A stretch of DNA of 64,000 nucleotides from Gammaproteobacteria bacterium (GTDB lineage Bacteria; Pseudomonadota; Gammaproteobacteria; Pseudomonadales; Azotimanducaceae), in contig JAPPAV010000092.1 of the NCBI GenBank assembly GCA_026705345.1, positions 25,848 to 89,847 of the forward strand, in the 5' to 3' direction. Position numbers and translations under genes: made by a program. This document shows, piece after piece, positions 9,290 to 19,063 of the stretch (its first letter is position 1; each line of letters begins with the position of its first letter). A model generated the notes under the pieces. That model saw only the letters and a list, made by a program, of their open reading frames with translations, had not been told where the DNA came from and ran no database searches.

Positions 9290-11295
9290 GCCGTCGCGCC
9301 TCGACGCCAATTGACAAGTCCGGGGACTCGCCACTCGAGCCGTCCGATATTGGCGGCCACCGACTCGATCAGCAGGAGGACCGTGGCCAGGACCAGCAGC
9401 CAAGGCGCAAGCGGATGCAAGGGTGGTTCGTCCGCCATCGAGTCGATGGCGCGTTCGCTTCCCAAACCCGCTCTCATCGGTTCGCCCGACGTGGTCTGGG
9501 TGGCGGCCTGCCAACGCTCAAGAAGCGCGGCAGGGACGCTTCGGAGATCCGACTCCCGGGGATCGATGTTCACCGCCATCGACATCTCCCTCCCCGGGGT
9601 GCGCACCGTGTAGAAACCCGACCGGGGAATTCGCACCACGGGCCGTGTCGAGGTGTTGCCCAGGGCAAGAACCCGTTGGCCGTCGGCATCGAAGATCTGC
9701 GCCGAGCTCGCGGGAACCGAAACGGCCTGGCCGGCCGTCGCGGCCAGTGGCAGGTTCTGCGCGAGGTAGTCGACGGCACTTCGCACGAAGCCGACAAACG
9801 CCGGCCGGAGGACCAACGAACTCCACTCGCGGTCGAGTGCCGTGAGCAGGACGAGGAGACGCCCCTTGCCGAGGCGTTTCTCTACGACGAATGGCGCGTC
9901 GACCTCGGAACGGTGTCCGGCCGACTCCCTGGGGGCGAGCGCGAGGATCGTTTCCCCGGGTCGCGTGGGCAGCGACAGGGACCGTTCGACTTCCACGGCG
10001 GGCACGGCGGAATGGAACGTCTGGGCGAGAGGATGCTCGGTGTCGAGGGCGACGACGCGCCGAACCCCGCCGGCGATGCTGCCGGTCAACGTTTCGCCGC
10101 CGAACGGAAAAGATCCCGTTCCCTGCAAGCGCGGACCAACGATCAGCAATGTGCCGCCCCCTTCATCTAAGTGTCGTTCGAGTCGGCGCCTCAATGGCGT
10201 CGAGATCTCGCCGGGATCCACCACGATAGCCGCATCGACGGAACGGGGCCAGTCGCTGGCCGTGTCGAGGTGCACGGGCGCGGCAACGCCATTGGCTTTG
10301 AGCGCCGCAACGAGGAACTGGAGCGCGGTGGCGTCGCCGTCGCCCGCCCCGCCTGCGAGGATTGCCACCGTGGTGGCGTCCTGTGCCGGTTGCACCAAGC
10401 GAAACACGTCGTCGACGGGAAACGCATCGACGGCGGCGAGTCCCACTTCGAGAAGCGCCGTCCCGCGTCTGGGGAGCGCACCGTCGGGGATATTGAAACG
10501 GGCCACGGTTGACGTGTCCGCCACCGCCGCGACCGTCTTACGTGCAATTTCGTTGTCGGCTTGTCGCAACACGACGTCGATGTCCCGGTCCACGCCGTGA
10601 CCTGCAACCACCGCCTCGAGTTGGCTACCCCGGACGGCTGCGGACGCGATCGTCCAATTGTCCGTTTCGCCGCCGACGCGATGCAGCACGTAGGGCCACT
10701 TCGTCCCTTCGACGAGAGCGTTGAATCGTGCAGGCACCGCGCTCGCTTGGAAGTCGGAGACCAGATGGACCTCCCAGTCGCGATCCCGGGACGGCAAGGA
10801 GGCGATGAGTCCGTCGAGCCTTGCGGGCAATCCGGCGAAGTCGAACCGCGTGAACCCCGGCTCTGCCGTTCGAATGTCGCCGACGAGGGTCAACTGCTCG
10901 GCGCCCAACGCGACGTACGCGTCGTCGGACGCACCGACTAGCTCGCCTACGACCCGCGTGGCCTGCTGCCAGGCGTCGTCGTGTCGCATGGAGAGCGAAC
11001 CGTCGACTACCACGAGCCTCGCCCGGTCCCGCGTTTGCGAATCCGACTGAGTCGCCATCTCGAGCACGGGTTCGGCGAAGGCCAAGGTGACGATTGCGAG
11101 TGCCGCCAGGCGCAAAGCCAAGAGGATCTTGTGGGCGAGCGAGCGTCGCGCCCGGATCGGTTCGTCGGTCTCGCGCATCAGCATGAGCGAACTCACGTCT
11201 CGCTCGGCGGGTTCGCGTTGGCTCATCCGGTGCAGCCAAAGGGGGACGGCCAGCGCGGCCAGGCCGGCCAGGAACGCGCCGGCGAGCAGGCTCAC
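9286..11295 (-). CDS. BatA-like membrane protein with VWA domain
   Basis: 669 residues with a GTG start overlapping the DUF58 stop (GTGA). The N-terminus carries the BatA-type double membrane segment (about 4-22 and 56-75, with the LAFAEPVLE signature). A VWA domain follows with MIDAS DGSLS at 98-102. The middle resembles a GATase1-like fold (VVDPGEISTPLRRRLERHLD). A final transmembrane helix lies at about 634-655. VWA domains of this kind bind a divalent metal and protein partners, and MoxR ATPases remodel such complexes. Second last gene in the operon and translationally coupled on both sides. Confidence 0.85.
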   Translation of the reverse strand: MSLLAGAFLAGLAALAVPLWLHRMSQREPAERDVSSLMLMRETDEPIRARRSLAHKILLALRLAALAIVTLAFAEPVLEMATQSDSQTRDRARLVVVDGSLSMRHDDAWQQATRVVGELVGASDDAYVALGAEQLTLVGDIRTAEPGFTRFDFAGLPARLDGLIASLPSRDRDWEVHLVSDFQASAVPARFNALVEGTKWPYVLHRVGGETDNWTIASAAVRGSQLEAVVAGHGVDRDIDVVLRQADNEIARKTVAAVADTSTVARFNIPDGALPRRGTALLEVGLAAVDAFPVDDVFRLVQPAQDATTVAILAGGAGDGDATALQFLVAALKANGVAAPVHLDTASDWPRSVDAAIVVDPGEISTPLRRRLERHLDEGGGTLLIVGPRLQGTGSFPFGGETLTGSIAGGVRRVVALDTEHPLAQTFHSAVPAVEVERSLSLPTRPGETILALAPRESAGHRSEVDAPFVVEKRLGKGRLLVLLTALDREWSSLVLRPAFVGFVRSAVDYLAQNLPLAATAGQAVSVPASSAQIFDADGQRVLALGNTSTRPVVRIPRSGFYTVRTPGREMSMAVNIDPRESDLRSVPAALLERWQAATQTTSGEPMRAGLGSERAIDSMADEPPLHPLAPWLLVLATVLLLIESVAANIGRLEWRVPGLVNWRRGATA

Positions 11296-12314
11296 GGCCG
11301 GCGCGCCCGAAACCGGAGGTAGCCGGTCAGCGCCCGGTCGAGGGGTTCGTCGGCGTTTAGGCGAATGTAGTCGGCCCCGACCGCGCTGGCTTCGCGCCGC
11401 AGAGCTTGTTCGTGCGCGGCCAGGCGTCGCGGATAGCGGGACCCTAGCTCGTTGGCGTCGACTTCGATGACATCACCCGTCTCGACGTCGCGCAACGTGG
11501 CGTGCCCACTGAGTGCGTGCCGTAGCCGGGGACCGCCCCGTACCCGGGGCGCCCTCTCCGCCTCGTCGAGCAGGTGAAAAACGATGAGATCGTGGCCCCG
11601 CGAACCGAGAATGCGTAGCGAGCGGCCGAAATCGGCGGGATCGCAGTAGAAGTCCGAGATCGCGGCGATGACGCCGCGCTTTGTGAAGCGGCTCGCGGCC
11701 TGGGTGAACGCCTCCCGCCAGTCGGAGCCGCCTTGGGGTTTCAGCTCGTCGAGGCGATGGTAGATCGCCTGGAGGTTCCCTCTGCCGGGCCGTGGCGGGA
11801 TGTACGCCCGTGGGTGTTCGTCGAAGACGAGGAGCCCGACCGCATCGTGTTGCCGGGCCGCGATGAACGCCAGTGCCGCGGCGAGATAGGCGCCAAACCG
11901 GATCTTGGAGGGTGCGCTCACGCCGCCGTAGGCGGCGCGCACGCCGTCGGCGGTGCCGGGGAGGCCGAATGCGTCCATGGACGCGCTGCCGTCGAGGAGT
12001 ACGAGGAGTCGGGTATTGGTCTCGCCCTCGAACAGTTTCAACAGGGGCCGGTCGGTGCGGGCATAGGCGTTCCAGTCCACGAAACGCGGATCGTCGCCGG
12101 GGACGTAGTCGCGATACTCGGCGAACTCTTGGCTGAAGCCGGGCCGGTCCGTGTAGTGGGCACCGTGCAATACGCCGTCGACGACCGCCCGCGCCACGAG
12201 TTCCAGGGAACCGAGCTCGGCGAGTAGCGCCGGCGGAATCATCCTCGACGGAACGCGTCGGCTGGTGCCCGCCGGCGCCGTTGGCCGACTTGCCGCGTCC
12301 GTCTGTTCGCTCAC
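11292..12314 (-). CDS. DUF58 domain protein (VWA-like)
   Basis: 340 residues with a GTG start overlapping the MoxR stop. The DUF58 signature YVPGDDPRFVDWNAYARTDR is at 70-89, followed by a VWA-like fold with MIDAS DGSAS at 108-112. DUF58 proteins are the usual partners of MoxR AAA+ ATPases, encoded right behind them as here. No membrane segment is evident, so it probably works at the cytoplasmic face. Coupled to neighbours by 4-bp overlaps on both ends. Confidence 0.9.
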   Translation of the reverse strand: MSEQTDAASRPTAPAGTSRRVPSRMIPPALLAELGSLELVARAVVDGVLHGAHYTDRPGFSQEFAEYRDYVPGDDPRFVDWNAYARTDRPLLKLFEGETNTRLLVLLDGSASMDAFGLPGTADGVRAAYGGVSAPSKIRFGAYLAAALAFIAARQHDAVGLLVFDEHPRAYIPPRPGRGNLQAIYHRLDELKPQGGSDWREAFTQAASRFTKRGVIAAISDFYCDPADFGRSLRILGSRGHDLIVFHLLDEAERAPRVRGGPRLRHALSGHATLRDVETGDVIEVDANELGSRYPRRLAAHEQALRREASAVGADYIRLNADEPLDRALTGYLRFRARRP

Positions 12315-13405
12315 GCCGCGGCACTCGCTTCGGGCGAGTCGGGACTAGCGACCTCACCGGCGTCGAAGGCCCGGGTGCCGGGCTCCGGTACACGCCGCGT
12401 CAGGTCGGCGATGACATCCTCGATCGCGATCCCGTCGGACTCCGCCAGGTAGTTGGCTTGCAGGCGGTGACGGAGTACGGGCGGGGCCAAGGCCTGGATG
12501 TCCTTCGCGGTCACGTGGTAGCGACCGGCCAGCAACGCCCGCGCCCGCGCGCCGAGGCAGAGATAGATCGCGGCGCGAACGCTTGCGCCGTAGCGCAGGT
12601 ACTTGTCGACCATCGCCGGCGCATTGGCGGCACCGGGCCGCGTTGCGCGGACAAGGTTCACCGCGTAGCGGGTCACATCGTCTGAGACCGGCACCTCCCG
12701 AACCAGGCGTTGGTAGTCGAGGATCGCCTTGGCATCCGTCCGGGCGGACACTTCCTCGTCGACGATGCCGAGTACGTTGCGTTCGACCACCGCCACTTCC
12801 TCGTTCGCGTCCAGGTAGTCCAACAGGACGTTGAATACGAACCGGTCGAGCTGCGCCTCGGGCAACGGATAGGTGCCTTCCAGTTCGATCGGGTTCTGGG
12901 TCGCCAGGACGACGAACGGCCCTTCGAGCTCATAGGTCTTGCCGCGGGCGGTGACGCGGAGTTCCTGCATCGCTTCGAGCAGGGCGGACTGCGTCTTCGG
13001 CGGTGTTCGATTGATCTCGTCCGCAAGCAGCACCTGGGTGAAGATCGGCCCGGGTTCGAACCGCCAGCGGCGTGCCCCGGAGGCCGGATCCTCGTCGAGA
13101 ATGTCGGTTCCGGTGACATCCGTGGGCATCAGGTCCGGGGTGAACTGGATGCGTTTGAAGTCGAGGCCGAGTGCCTGCGCCAGGGTGCGCACCATCAGCG
13201 TCTTGGCGGTCCCCGGCAATCCGGTAATCAGGCAGTGGCCGCCGATGAGCACGGAGATCAGCAACTGCTCGATGATCGCCGCCTGGCCGACGACGATGCG
13301 GCCAAGCGCTTCGCGGATGGCCGTCATGGTGGCGTGGAAATGGACCAGGACTTCCTCGGGCGGGGTGTGGGAAGTCGTTGGGTCTTCGGTTTGCGAATCG
13401 GTCAT
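12311..13405 (-). CDS. MoxR-family AAA+ ATPase
   Basis: 364 residues. Walker A is GLPGTAKT (62-69), the variant normal for MoxR proteins. Walker B is VLLADEINR with D129-E130, followed by PPKTQSALLEAMQE. Sensor 1 is in LATQNPIELEGTYPLPEAQLDRF. MoxR ATPases act as chaperones that load cofactors or rearrange VWA-containing partners; the DUF58, BatA-like and VWA/GATase products of this operon are the obvious clients. The ATG at 13405 overlaps the upstream stop as ATGA. Confidence 0.94.
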   Translation of the reverse strand: MTDSQTEDPTTSHTPPEEVLVHFHATMTAIREALGRIVVGQAAIIEQLLISVLIGGHCLITGLPGTAKTLMVRTLAQALGLDFKRIQFTPDLMPTDVTGTDILDEDPASGARRWRFEPGPIFTQVLLADEINRTPPKTQSALLEAMQELRVTARGKTYELEGPFVVLATQNPIELEGTYPLPEAQLDRFVFNVLLDYLDANEEVAVVERNVLGIVDEEVSARTDAKAILDYQRLVREVPVSDDVTRYAVNLVRATRPGAANAPAMVDKYLRYGASVRAAIYLCLGARARALLAGRYHVTAKDIQALAPPVLRHRLQANYLAESDGIAIEDVIADLTRRVPEPGTRAFDAGEVASPDSPEASAAA

Positions 13406-15693
13406 TGATTGATCTCGAGCAACAGCGACAGGGCATCCTGGAAGCGGGGCGCGATTTCCAGTGCAAACAGCAAGTGGCGGCGCGCGTCTTCGGATTCGTT
13501 CAGCCTATGGTACGCCCGCGCGAGGCGGTAATGGGCGTCGGCGGCGTCGTGTGGTTTCAGGGACTGTACTGCGAGGTACTCCTGCAGGGCTTCGCGGGGC
13601 TTCCCGGCGTCGAGCAGGTCGTCACCCAACCGTGTTCGGGTTTCGATCGTGAGCGGCAGGGTCAGCGCTAGCGACCGACGCACGGCCAGCGCGTCCTCGT
13701 GCCGCTGCGCGTCGTCCAGAGCGTCGGCCAGACGGGCGAGGGCGCCCGGTGAACGACCGCCGGCGCGCCAGTATTCGATCAGCACGTCCACGGCGGCGGC
13801 TTGATTGCCCAGACCCATCTCCGCCTTGGCAAGTATCGGGTACGGGCTTGGATTCCCGGCCGCATTCGGATAGGCGGCAATGGCGCCACGAGCGGCTTCG
13901 GCGGCAACGACCCAGTCGTCCTTCGATGCGGCAGCCATGGCCTCCTCCATGGCCACCTCGTACGCGGCGGGATCGACTCCGGCAAAACGGTCGTCGAGAT
14001 AAGCTTCGAATGCCTCGTCGACGGCGTGGTGGGGAGTGTCGAGTGCCGCTTCCAGGGCACCGACGGTGTCCTTGCCGTCACGGTATGCGACGAGAATCCG
14101 TGACAGCGCCGCCTGGCCGTAGGCCTGCGCGATGAACTCGCACACGAGTCCCGCTTGGTTGTAGGACACCATGATCTGGCCCGGGTAGGTTGGGCGGATG
14201 AAACCTTCGTCCAGGAGCGCGACAGTAAGCATTTCGGCTTCGCGGTGCGCCTCGACGACGCCGATGGGTACGGCACGGTAGCGGGCGGCACCCTTGGCCG
14301 TGTCCGCTCCCTGGAACCTGCTCGGTCCAGTCTGCCATTCCTCGTACACGGACACGCCTTCGCTGAACCACCGGGAGACCAGGTTGTTGGTCGCCCCCAG
14401 GGTGACGACGTGGGCGACTTCGTGCCAGAGCGCGCTGGCCCAGTCGAACCCTTCCACCACGCTTCGGGCGGATGGACTGTCCATCAGGACGACGTCGCCG
14501 AAGGCAACGCCGAGTACGCCGATGCCGGGCAGACCGGAGGTCCGCACCGCGAAGTCCTGGTGCCGGGGGTAGAGTTCGACCACCACCGGATAGTCGGGAA
14601 CGAACCCGTATCGCTCCCCGACGGTCGCGACCGCGTCCGTAACCAAGCGCTTCACGTAGCCGGCCAGCGCCCCGGATTCATCGGGATGAATGCGCATGAT
14701 CACGTCGTCGTCGGCCAGTACTTCCCAGCCGTCCACGCTGTCCAGAAGCCGCAGGGTATTCACCACTTCGACGTTGTAGGGGTCGCCGTCGTGGGCTTTG
14801 GCAAGGGTGCGTCGACCGTCGTCGAACCGGTTGACGCGAAGCAGGTTGATGCCGAGCGTGGCGTGGGCGCTCCACAGTTCGGGATCGATGGCGACCGCGC
14901 GCTCTAGCTGGGCGATGGCTTCGGTGTAGCGTCGGGTGATGATGTAGAAGTGGGCGATGGTCTCGAACAACTCGCCGTAGCCGGGATGAATTTCCAGGGC
15001 CCTGGTCTCCCAGGCGCTCGGCGCCGAGCCATCCAGGTGATCGATGGCCGCGGCCAAGGCCATTCCCTCCAGCCGAAGCAGGACGTCCTCGGCGTCCAGG
15101 GGCGATCGGAGCGATTGACGAGCGCGCTCGTTGTCGCCGACCTCCAGGGCAAGTCTCGCGGCCAGCAGGTTCGCCTCGACGTTGTCGGGATCCCCGGCGA
15201 GAACGCTGTCCACGATTCGTTTGGCGCGGGCTTCGAAACGGCCGAGGGCGACGCGAGCCAGTCCCAGTTTGGCCGCGACGTTGTCGACGTTGATCTCAAG
15301 GGCTTGTGCAAACAGCGCTTCGGCGTCCCTGACCTGGTATGTCGAAAGGAACAGTTCGCCCCAGCGCGCCCGTACGGCGTCGTCGCCGGGTGAGGCCGTC
15401 GTCGCGGAACGAAACAGGGCGTTGGCCATTTGGATGTCACCGAGCGCCCAAGCCGCCTCGGCGCGGAGCGCGGGCGACGGATTTGCCAGCAGGTCACGGA
15501 AACAGTCGCGACCGCCTTCGCGGTCAGAGATCTCGAGGACGCGGCACTGTGCGAGGGGATCCGCGTTGGCCGAGACCGCGACCGACGCAGCGAGGGCGGC
15601 CAGGAGAGGTGGACCAAAGCGCCGCAGGATGCCGTTGGACCTGCCGCTGATCCGGTTTGCAAACACCAGCGAGCGGCGCGCGCCTTGAATCAT
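13402..15693 (-). CDS. Exported TPR protein with gluzincin (peptidase MA-like) metalloprotease domain
   Basis: 763 residues. A signal peptide ends near ADPLAQC (about 45). TPR-type helical repeats fill about 55-310. A metallopeptidase domain follows with zinc motif HEVAH (His424, Glu425, His428) and the third ligand Glu445 in WFSEGVSVYEE, the pattern of peptidase MA-like gluzincins. More TPRs occupy about 580-763. All catalytic residues are present, so it is probably an active periplasmic protease. Starts with ATGA overlap on the caspase-like gene and ends with ATGA overlap into moxR. A zinc protease is not a standard member of MoxR/Bat operons. Confidence 0.85.
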   Translation of the reverse strand: MIQGARRSLVFANRISGRSNGILRRFGPPLLAALAASVAVSANADPLAQCRVLEISDREGGRDCFRDLLANPSPALRAEAAWALGDIQMANALFRSATTASPGDDAVRARWGELFLSTYQVRDAEALFAQALEINVDNVAAKLGLARVALGRFEARAKRIVDSVLAGDPDNVEANLLAARLALEVGDNERARQSLRSPLDAEDVLLRLEGMALAAAIDHLDGSAPSAWETRALEIHPGYGELFETIAHFYIITRRYTEAIAQLERAVAIDPELWSAHATLGINLLRVNRFDDGRRTLAKAHDGDPYNVEVVNTLRLLDSVDGWEVLADDDVIMRIHPDESGALAGYVKRLVTDAVATVGERYGFVPDYPVVVELYPRHQDFAVRTSGLPGIGVLGVAFGDVVLMDSPSARSVVEGFDWASALWHEVAHVVTLGATNNLVSRWFSEGVSVYEEWQTGPSRFQGADTAKGAARYRAVPIGVVEAHREAEMLTVALLDEGFIRPTYPGQIMVSYNQAGLVCEFIAQAYGQAALSRILVAYRDGKDTVGALEAALDTPHHAVDEAFEAYLDDRFAGVDPAAYEVAMEEAMAAASKDDWVVAAEAARGAIAAYPNAAGNPSPYPILAKAEMGLGNQAAAVDVLIEYWRAGGRSPGALARLADALDDAQRHEDALAVRRSLALTLPLTIETRTRLGDDLLDAGKPREALQEYLAVQSLKPHDAADAHYRLARAYHRLNESEDARRHLLFALEIAPRFQDALSLLLEINQ

Positions 15694-16682
15694 TGGGAGT
15701 CATCCTCCAGGAACGGGACGCGCACCTCGGGTTCGGGGGAGTCCTGCTGCTTCAGTTTCAACTCCTGGTCGACCCGGGCGAGTTCCAATAGTAGGTCCTG
15801 CAGCCTTGCGAAATAGTCGTCGTCGGTCAGCACGCGACGGTCGGTCTTGAGTTCGTCGATGGCGGCGGTAAGTTCGTCGACGCGACCGACGAGATGCAGG
15901 AGTTCGGGTTCGACGGGTTCGCCCGGCCTGGTACGCGCGACGATGAACGATCCCGCGTCGCCTTCGAGGCGCGGATGCTCCGTCGCGATGCGTTGGTGGT
16001 CCTCGTAGTAGGCGGCGAGTGCTCGCTCGGCGAACCGAAACGCCTCGTCCGCGGAAATCCGGTCGTCCTTGTCGACGTCGGCCCCGGGGCTGTCGAGGGC
16101 CAGCGCCCAAAAACCACCGAACAGGCTGGCATTGCGCTCGCGACCGTGGCGGGTGGCCGTGATGACGGCGCGGCCAGCCTGAGCGAGCACGTCCTGAGCT
16201 GCGCCGCTGGCGCTGGTTGCGATGACGGCGAGTTGCCGCTTGGCGGTCGCGGGCTTGAGCCAGGCGGCAAGATCCTCGGCCGTGGGATCCGGTCCGGGAA
16301 CGTTGAACCGGTAGTGTTCGCCGTCGAATGTGCCGTGCCCGATCAACTGCACGACGATCCTGTCGGACGCTTTCGATTCCCGGGCCATTGTCTCGATGGC
16401 GGCGCGGATTCCCTCCCGCCCGGCGTTTTCTTCGGTGAGCAGTGTGACCGTTGCCCCGGTCGCTTCGGCGTGGCGGGCGCTGGCATCTCCTTGCTGGGCG
16501 AATTCCCGGGCGTAGTCGGGCTCCCCGGCGAGGCCCGTGACAATGAGTATTCGCGCCTGCGGGTGGTGCTTCGCGTCGGGGAGGGCCGTGACGGCGGGGG
16601 TTTGAGTCTCGGCAGCTCGACCGAGACTCGAGACGATGCCCGCCGCGATAGCGAACATGACGAACACGTGGAGACGGGTCAT
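15690..16682 (-). CDS. Exported caspase-like (C13/C14 fold) protein lacking the catalytic Cys
   Basis: 330 residues from the ATG at 16682, chosen because it begins directly with a signal peptide (MTRLHVFVMFAIAAG...LGRAAE). A GTG at 16784 would overlap the upstream gene by 11 bp but puts 34 polar residues ahead of it. A caspase-like core follows: RILIVTGL strand, VVQLIGHGTFDG with the conserved His-Gly (116-117), then AVIATSASGAA (about 152-162) where active enzymes have a strand ending in Cys. Here Ser/Ala are found, so proteolysis is unlikely. An EF-hand-like DVDKDDRISADEAF loop lies downstream, then a C-terminal coiled-coil helix. Probably a peptide-binding or scaffold pseudoenzyme. Confidence 0.7.
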   Translation of the reverse strand: MTRLHVFVMFAIAAGIVSSLGRAAETQTPAVTALPDAKHHPQARILIVTGLAGEPDYAREFAQQGDASARHAEATGATVTLLTEENAGREGIRAAIETMARESKASDRIVVQLIGHGTFDGEHYRFNVPGPDPTAEDLAAWLKPATAKRQLAVIATSASGAAQDVLAQAGRAVITATRHGRERNASLFGGFWALALDSPGADVDKDDRISADEAFRFAERALAAYYEDHQRIATEHPRLEGDAGSFIVARTRPGEPVEPELLHLVGRVDELTAAIDELKTDRRVLTDDDYFARLQDLLLELARVDQELKLKQQDSPEPEVRVPFLEDDSQ

Positions 16683-16773
16683 GGCGTTGATCCGGACCGG
16701 GAGTCCCGAGATGGTTGGCGGTCGAGTCTGTCCGATTCGCCTGACGGCGGGCAAGAGCGTGGCATACGCAAGG

Positions 16774-19050
16774 TCAGATTCCACCCCAGTATCGCCGTAG
16801 CGACCATTCGGTGCATTTCAAGAACAGCAGCAGCAAAAATAGTAAGGGCGCGTTCCAGAGGGGAAGTTGCTGCCGTTCGTGGATTCCGGCACTACTGAAG
16901 GCGAGTGCGTCGGCGAGCTCCGAGAGATCGTCCGGTCGCCAGTAGCGGCCCCCGGTGGCTTGTGCGACCCGTTGCAAGAGAGGCTCGTTCAGGGTTGCCC
17001 CGAACTGCTCGAGGTTGGCTTCGCCGACCCGGGCAAGAGCGGCCAACGCGCCGGGGCGACCCCCTTCGGATCTGGCTGGTCCGGCGATCCCGGCCATCTC
17101 GACCCGGTAAATGCCCGGATTGGCGGCCGGTATGGTCTCGCCGAAGGCCGACTCGCCCGCGATGCGGGGCAGCGCGACATCGAAGGACTCGCCGTCGGGA
17201 GCGGTTACCTGCACCGTGACGGCGGTGTCCGTCAACGGTTCGAAGCGCGGATTCTTCAGAGCCACGCGTACGTCGAGGGCATCTCCGTCGGCAGCCAACG
17301 ACAAACTGCGTCGCGGCAGGGCCGCGCCGGCGAAGTGACGGATCAGGTGGCGCCAGAACAGCGAGTGCCGCGTGTCCTCCGGTGGCGTTCGCATCCGCCA
17401 CCGCCAGGTGGACGCGGTCGCGAGCACCGCGGTTCGACCGTATCCGTAGGGTTGGGTAACGAGAAGGGGTTTCGCCGAACCGCCCCGGACCACGACATCG
17501 GCACCGCGGATTCCGATGCCGCCGAAGGCTTCGAGAATCACCGTGGCGCCGGGTTTGGGGGTTCCGAGATTCTGGTGGTCGGCGAGCATCGGCAACGTTT
17601 CCCAGGCACCCTCGCGGGATTCCAACCCGCCGATGTCCGTCAGCACGGACCGCAGGCCGACGTCGGTAGGATGTACGCGGTAATTGCCGCGCCGATACGA
17701 CAGATGTTCGCCAGGCCTCGCGATCGCCACCGGCAAAGCCTGGGCCAAGGGCTTGACGTCCCAACCGCCATTGTCCAGGGCATGCCGACCCGCCATGGCA
17801 AGCAGTCCGCCACCGCGTTCGGCGACGAAGCGAGCCAGCCAGTCGTGCTGCTCGTCGTTCAATGACGTTGCGGGCAGACTGCCGAGGACAACCATGTCGT
17901 AGCGGTAGAGCGCTTCGAGGGATTTCGGGAAGCCGTCGGCCAACTCGTTCGGATCCGATGTTCCCTGTCGGTAGGTCTTGCGCGGCGTGGTGCGCAGCCA
18001 GGTGACGAGTTCGATGTCGTCGTCCTCGGCCGCGGCCCGGCGGATGAACTTGAACTCCCAGCGCGGCTCGCCCTCCAGGTACAGCACGCGGTACCGCTCG
18101 CGTTCGACGTCAAGTAGGGCGGATTGGACGTTGTTGCCGGGCAGGGGGTCGCCGGGCGGTGCTTCCAACGCCACCGTGATCTCCTTCAGACCGGCACCGC
18201 CGCCGGGGAAGACGATGTCCGTGGCGACCCTCGGCGAGGACGGATCGAGTGTTATCGACTCGGCGGCGAGAACGGATTCGCCGTCCAATACGCGTAGGCG
18301 GATCTGCTCGCCGTCGGGTGACGAGTGGCGGATCACGAGGCGTGCCGAGACCTGGGTGTGGGGGCTCGCACGGGTCGGCAGAACGAGCTCGGCCAGCTCG
18401 ACGTCGCCCGGAATGTCGGCCGGACCGATACCGACCGAATGAACGGGTATGCCCGTTTCGGTAAGGGTCTCCCAACCGATGGTACCCCCGTTGTGCGCGC
18501 CGTCCGTGACCACAATGACGGCCGCGAGCGCACCCTGGTCGTAGTGTGTCGCAAGATCGGCGAGCGACTCGAGGAGACGCGATCGCTTGCCTTCGGCTTG
18601 CAGCTCGGCAACGGTATTGGCCTGCCGGAGCGTGTGGTTGAAGTGGAACAGGGCGACCCGGGAGCCGCCGCTGGCTGCTTCGATCTCGTCGCCGATCAAG
18701 CGTTTGGCGACAGCCATGCGCGTCTCGTCGTCGATTCCCGCAGGCAAGGCCATGCTCCGGGACGAGTCCACCAGCACCGCGACCGTGTTTGCCCCGGGCG
18801 CAAGGCGGGTTACCTCCAGCACCGGCTCGGCGATCAGCGTCAGCAGAACTGCGATGGCGGCAAGCTGCAGTAGGTAGACGGTGGCTCGCCGAAGCATCGA
18901 GAAGCGCGCCACGCGTCGGCCGAAGACGACACCGAGGGTCAGCAATACGGCGGCAACCCCCCACCACAGCACCCCGAAGTCGCCGGCAAACGTCAGCTCA
19001 CCCTGCGCATACGCCTCGCGCGGGTACTTGAACAGCCACTCGAACCCCAT
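16774..19050 (-). CDS. Membrane protein with VWA and GATase1-like domains
   Basis: 758 residues. Two N-terminal membrane helices (about 26-45 and 55-75) lead to a VWA-type domain with MIDAS DSSRS at 95-99. A periplasmic beta-rich part follows, then a class I glutamine amidotransferase-like domain at about 315-560 (YLEGEPRWEFKFIRRA, VVLGSLPATSLNDEQ, GGGLLAMAG). The final hydrophobic stretch near the C-terminus (PLLFLLLLFLKC) suggests a last membrane helix. The design parallels the BatA-like protein of the same operon. No GATase catalytic triad could be identified, so the domain is probably non-enzymatic. It follows the DUF4159 gene by 13 bp. Confidence 0.8.
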   Translation of the reverse strand: MGFEWLFKYPREAYAQGELTFAGDFGVLWWGVAAVLLTLGVVFGRRVARFSMLRRATVYLLQLAAIAVLLTLIAEPVLEVTRLAPGANTVAVLVDSSRSMALPAGIDDETRMAVAKRLIGDEIEAASGGSRVALFHFNHTLRQANTVAELQAEGKRSRLLESLADLATHYDQGALAAVIVVTDGAHNGGTIGWETLTETGIPVHSVGIGPADIPGDVELAELVLPTRASPHTQVSARLVIRHSSPDGEQIRLRVLDGESVLAAESITLDPSSPRVATDIVFPGGGAGLKEITVALEAPPGDPLPGNNVQSALLDVERERYRVLYLEGEPRWEFKFIRRAAAEDDDIELVTWLRTTPRKTYRQGTSDPNELADGFPKSLEALYRYDMVVLGSLPATSLNDEQHDWLARFVAERGGGLLAMAGRHALDNGGWDVKPLAQALPVAIARPGEHLSYRRGNYRVHPTDVGLRSVLTDIGGLESREGAWETLPMLADHQNLGTPKPGATVILEAFGGIGIRGADVVVRGGSAKPLLVTQPYGYGRTAVLATASTWRWRMRTPPEDTRHSLFWRHLIRHFAGAALPRRSLSLAADGDALDVRVALKNPRFEPLTDTAVTVQVTAPDGESFDVALPRIAGESAFGETIPAANPGIYRVEMAGIAGPARSEGGRPGALAALARVGEANLEQFGATLNEPLLQRVAQATGGRYWRPDDLSELADALAFSSAGIHERQQLPLWNAPLLFLLLLFLKCTEWSLRRYWGGI

Positions 19051-19063
19051 CGTAGCGTGGGCG

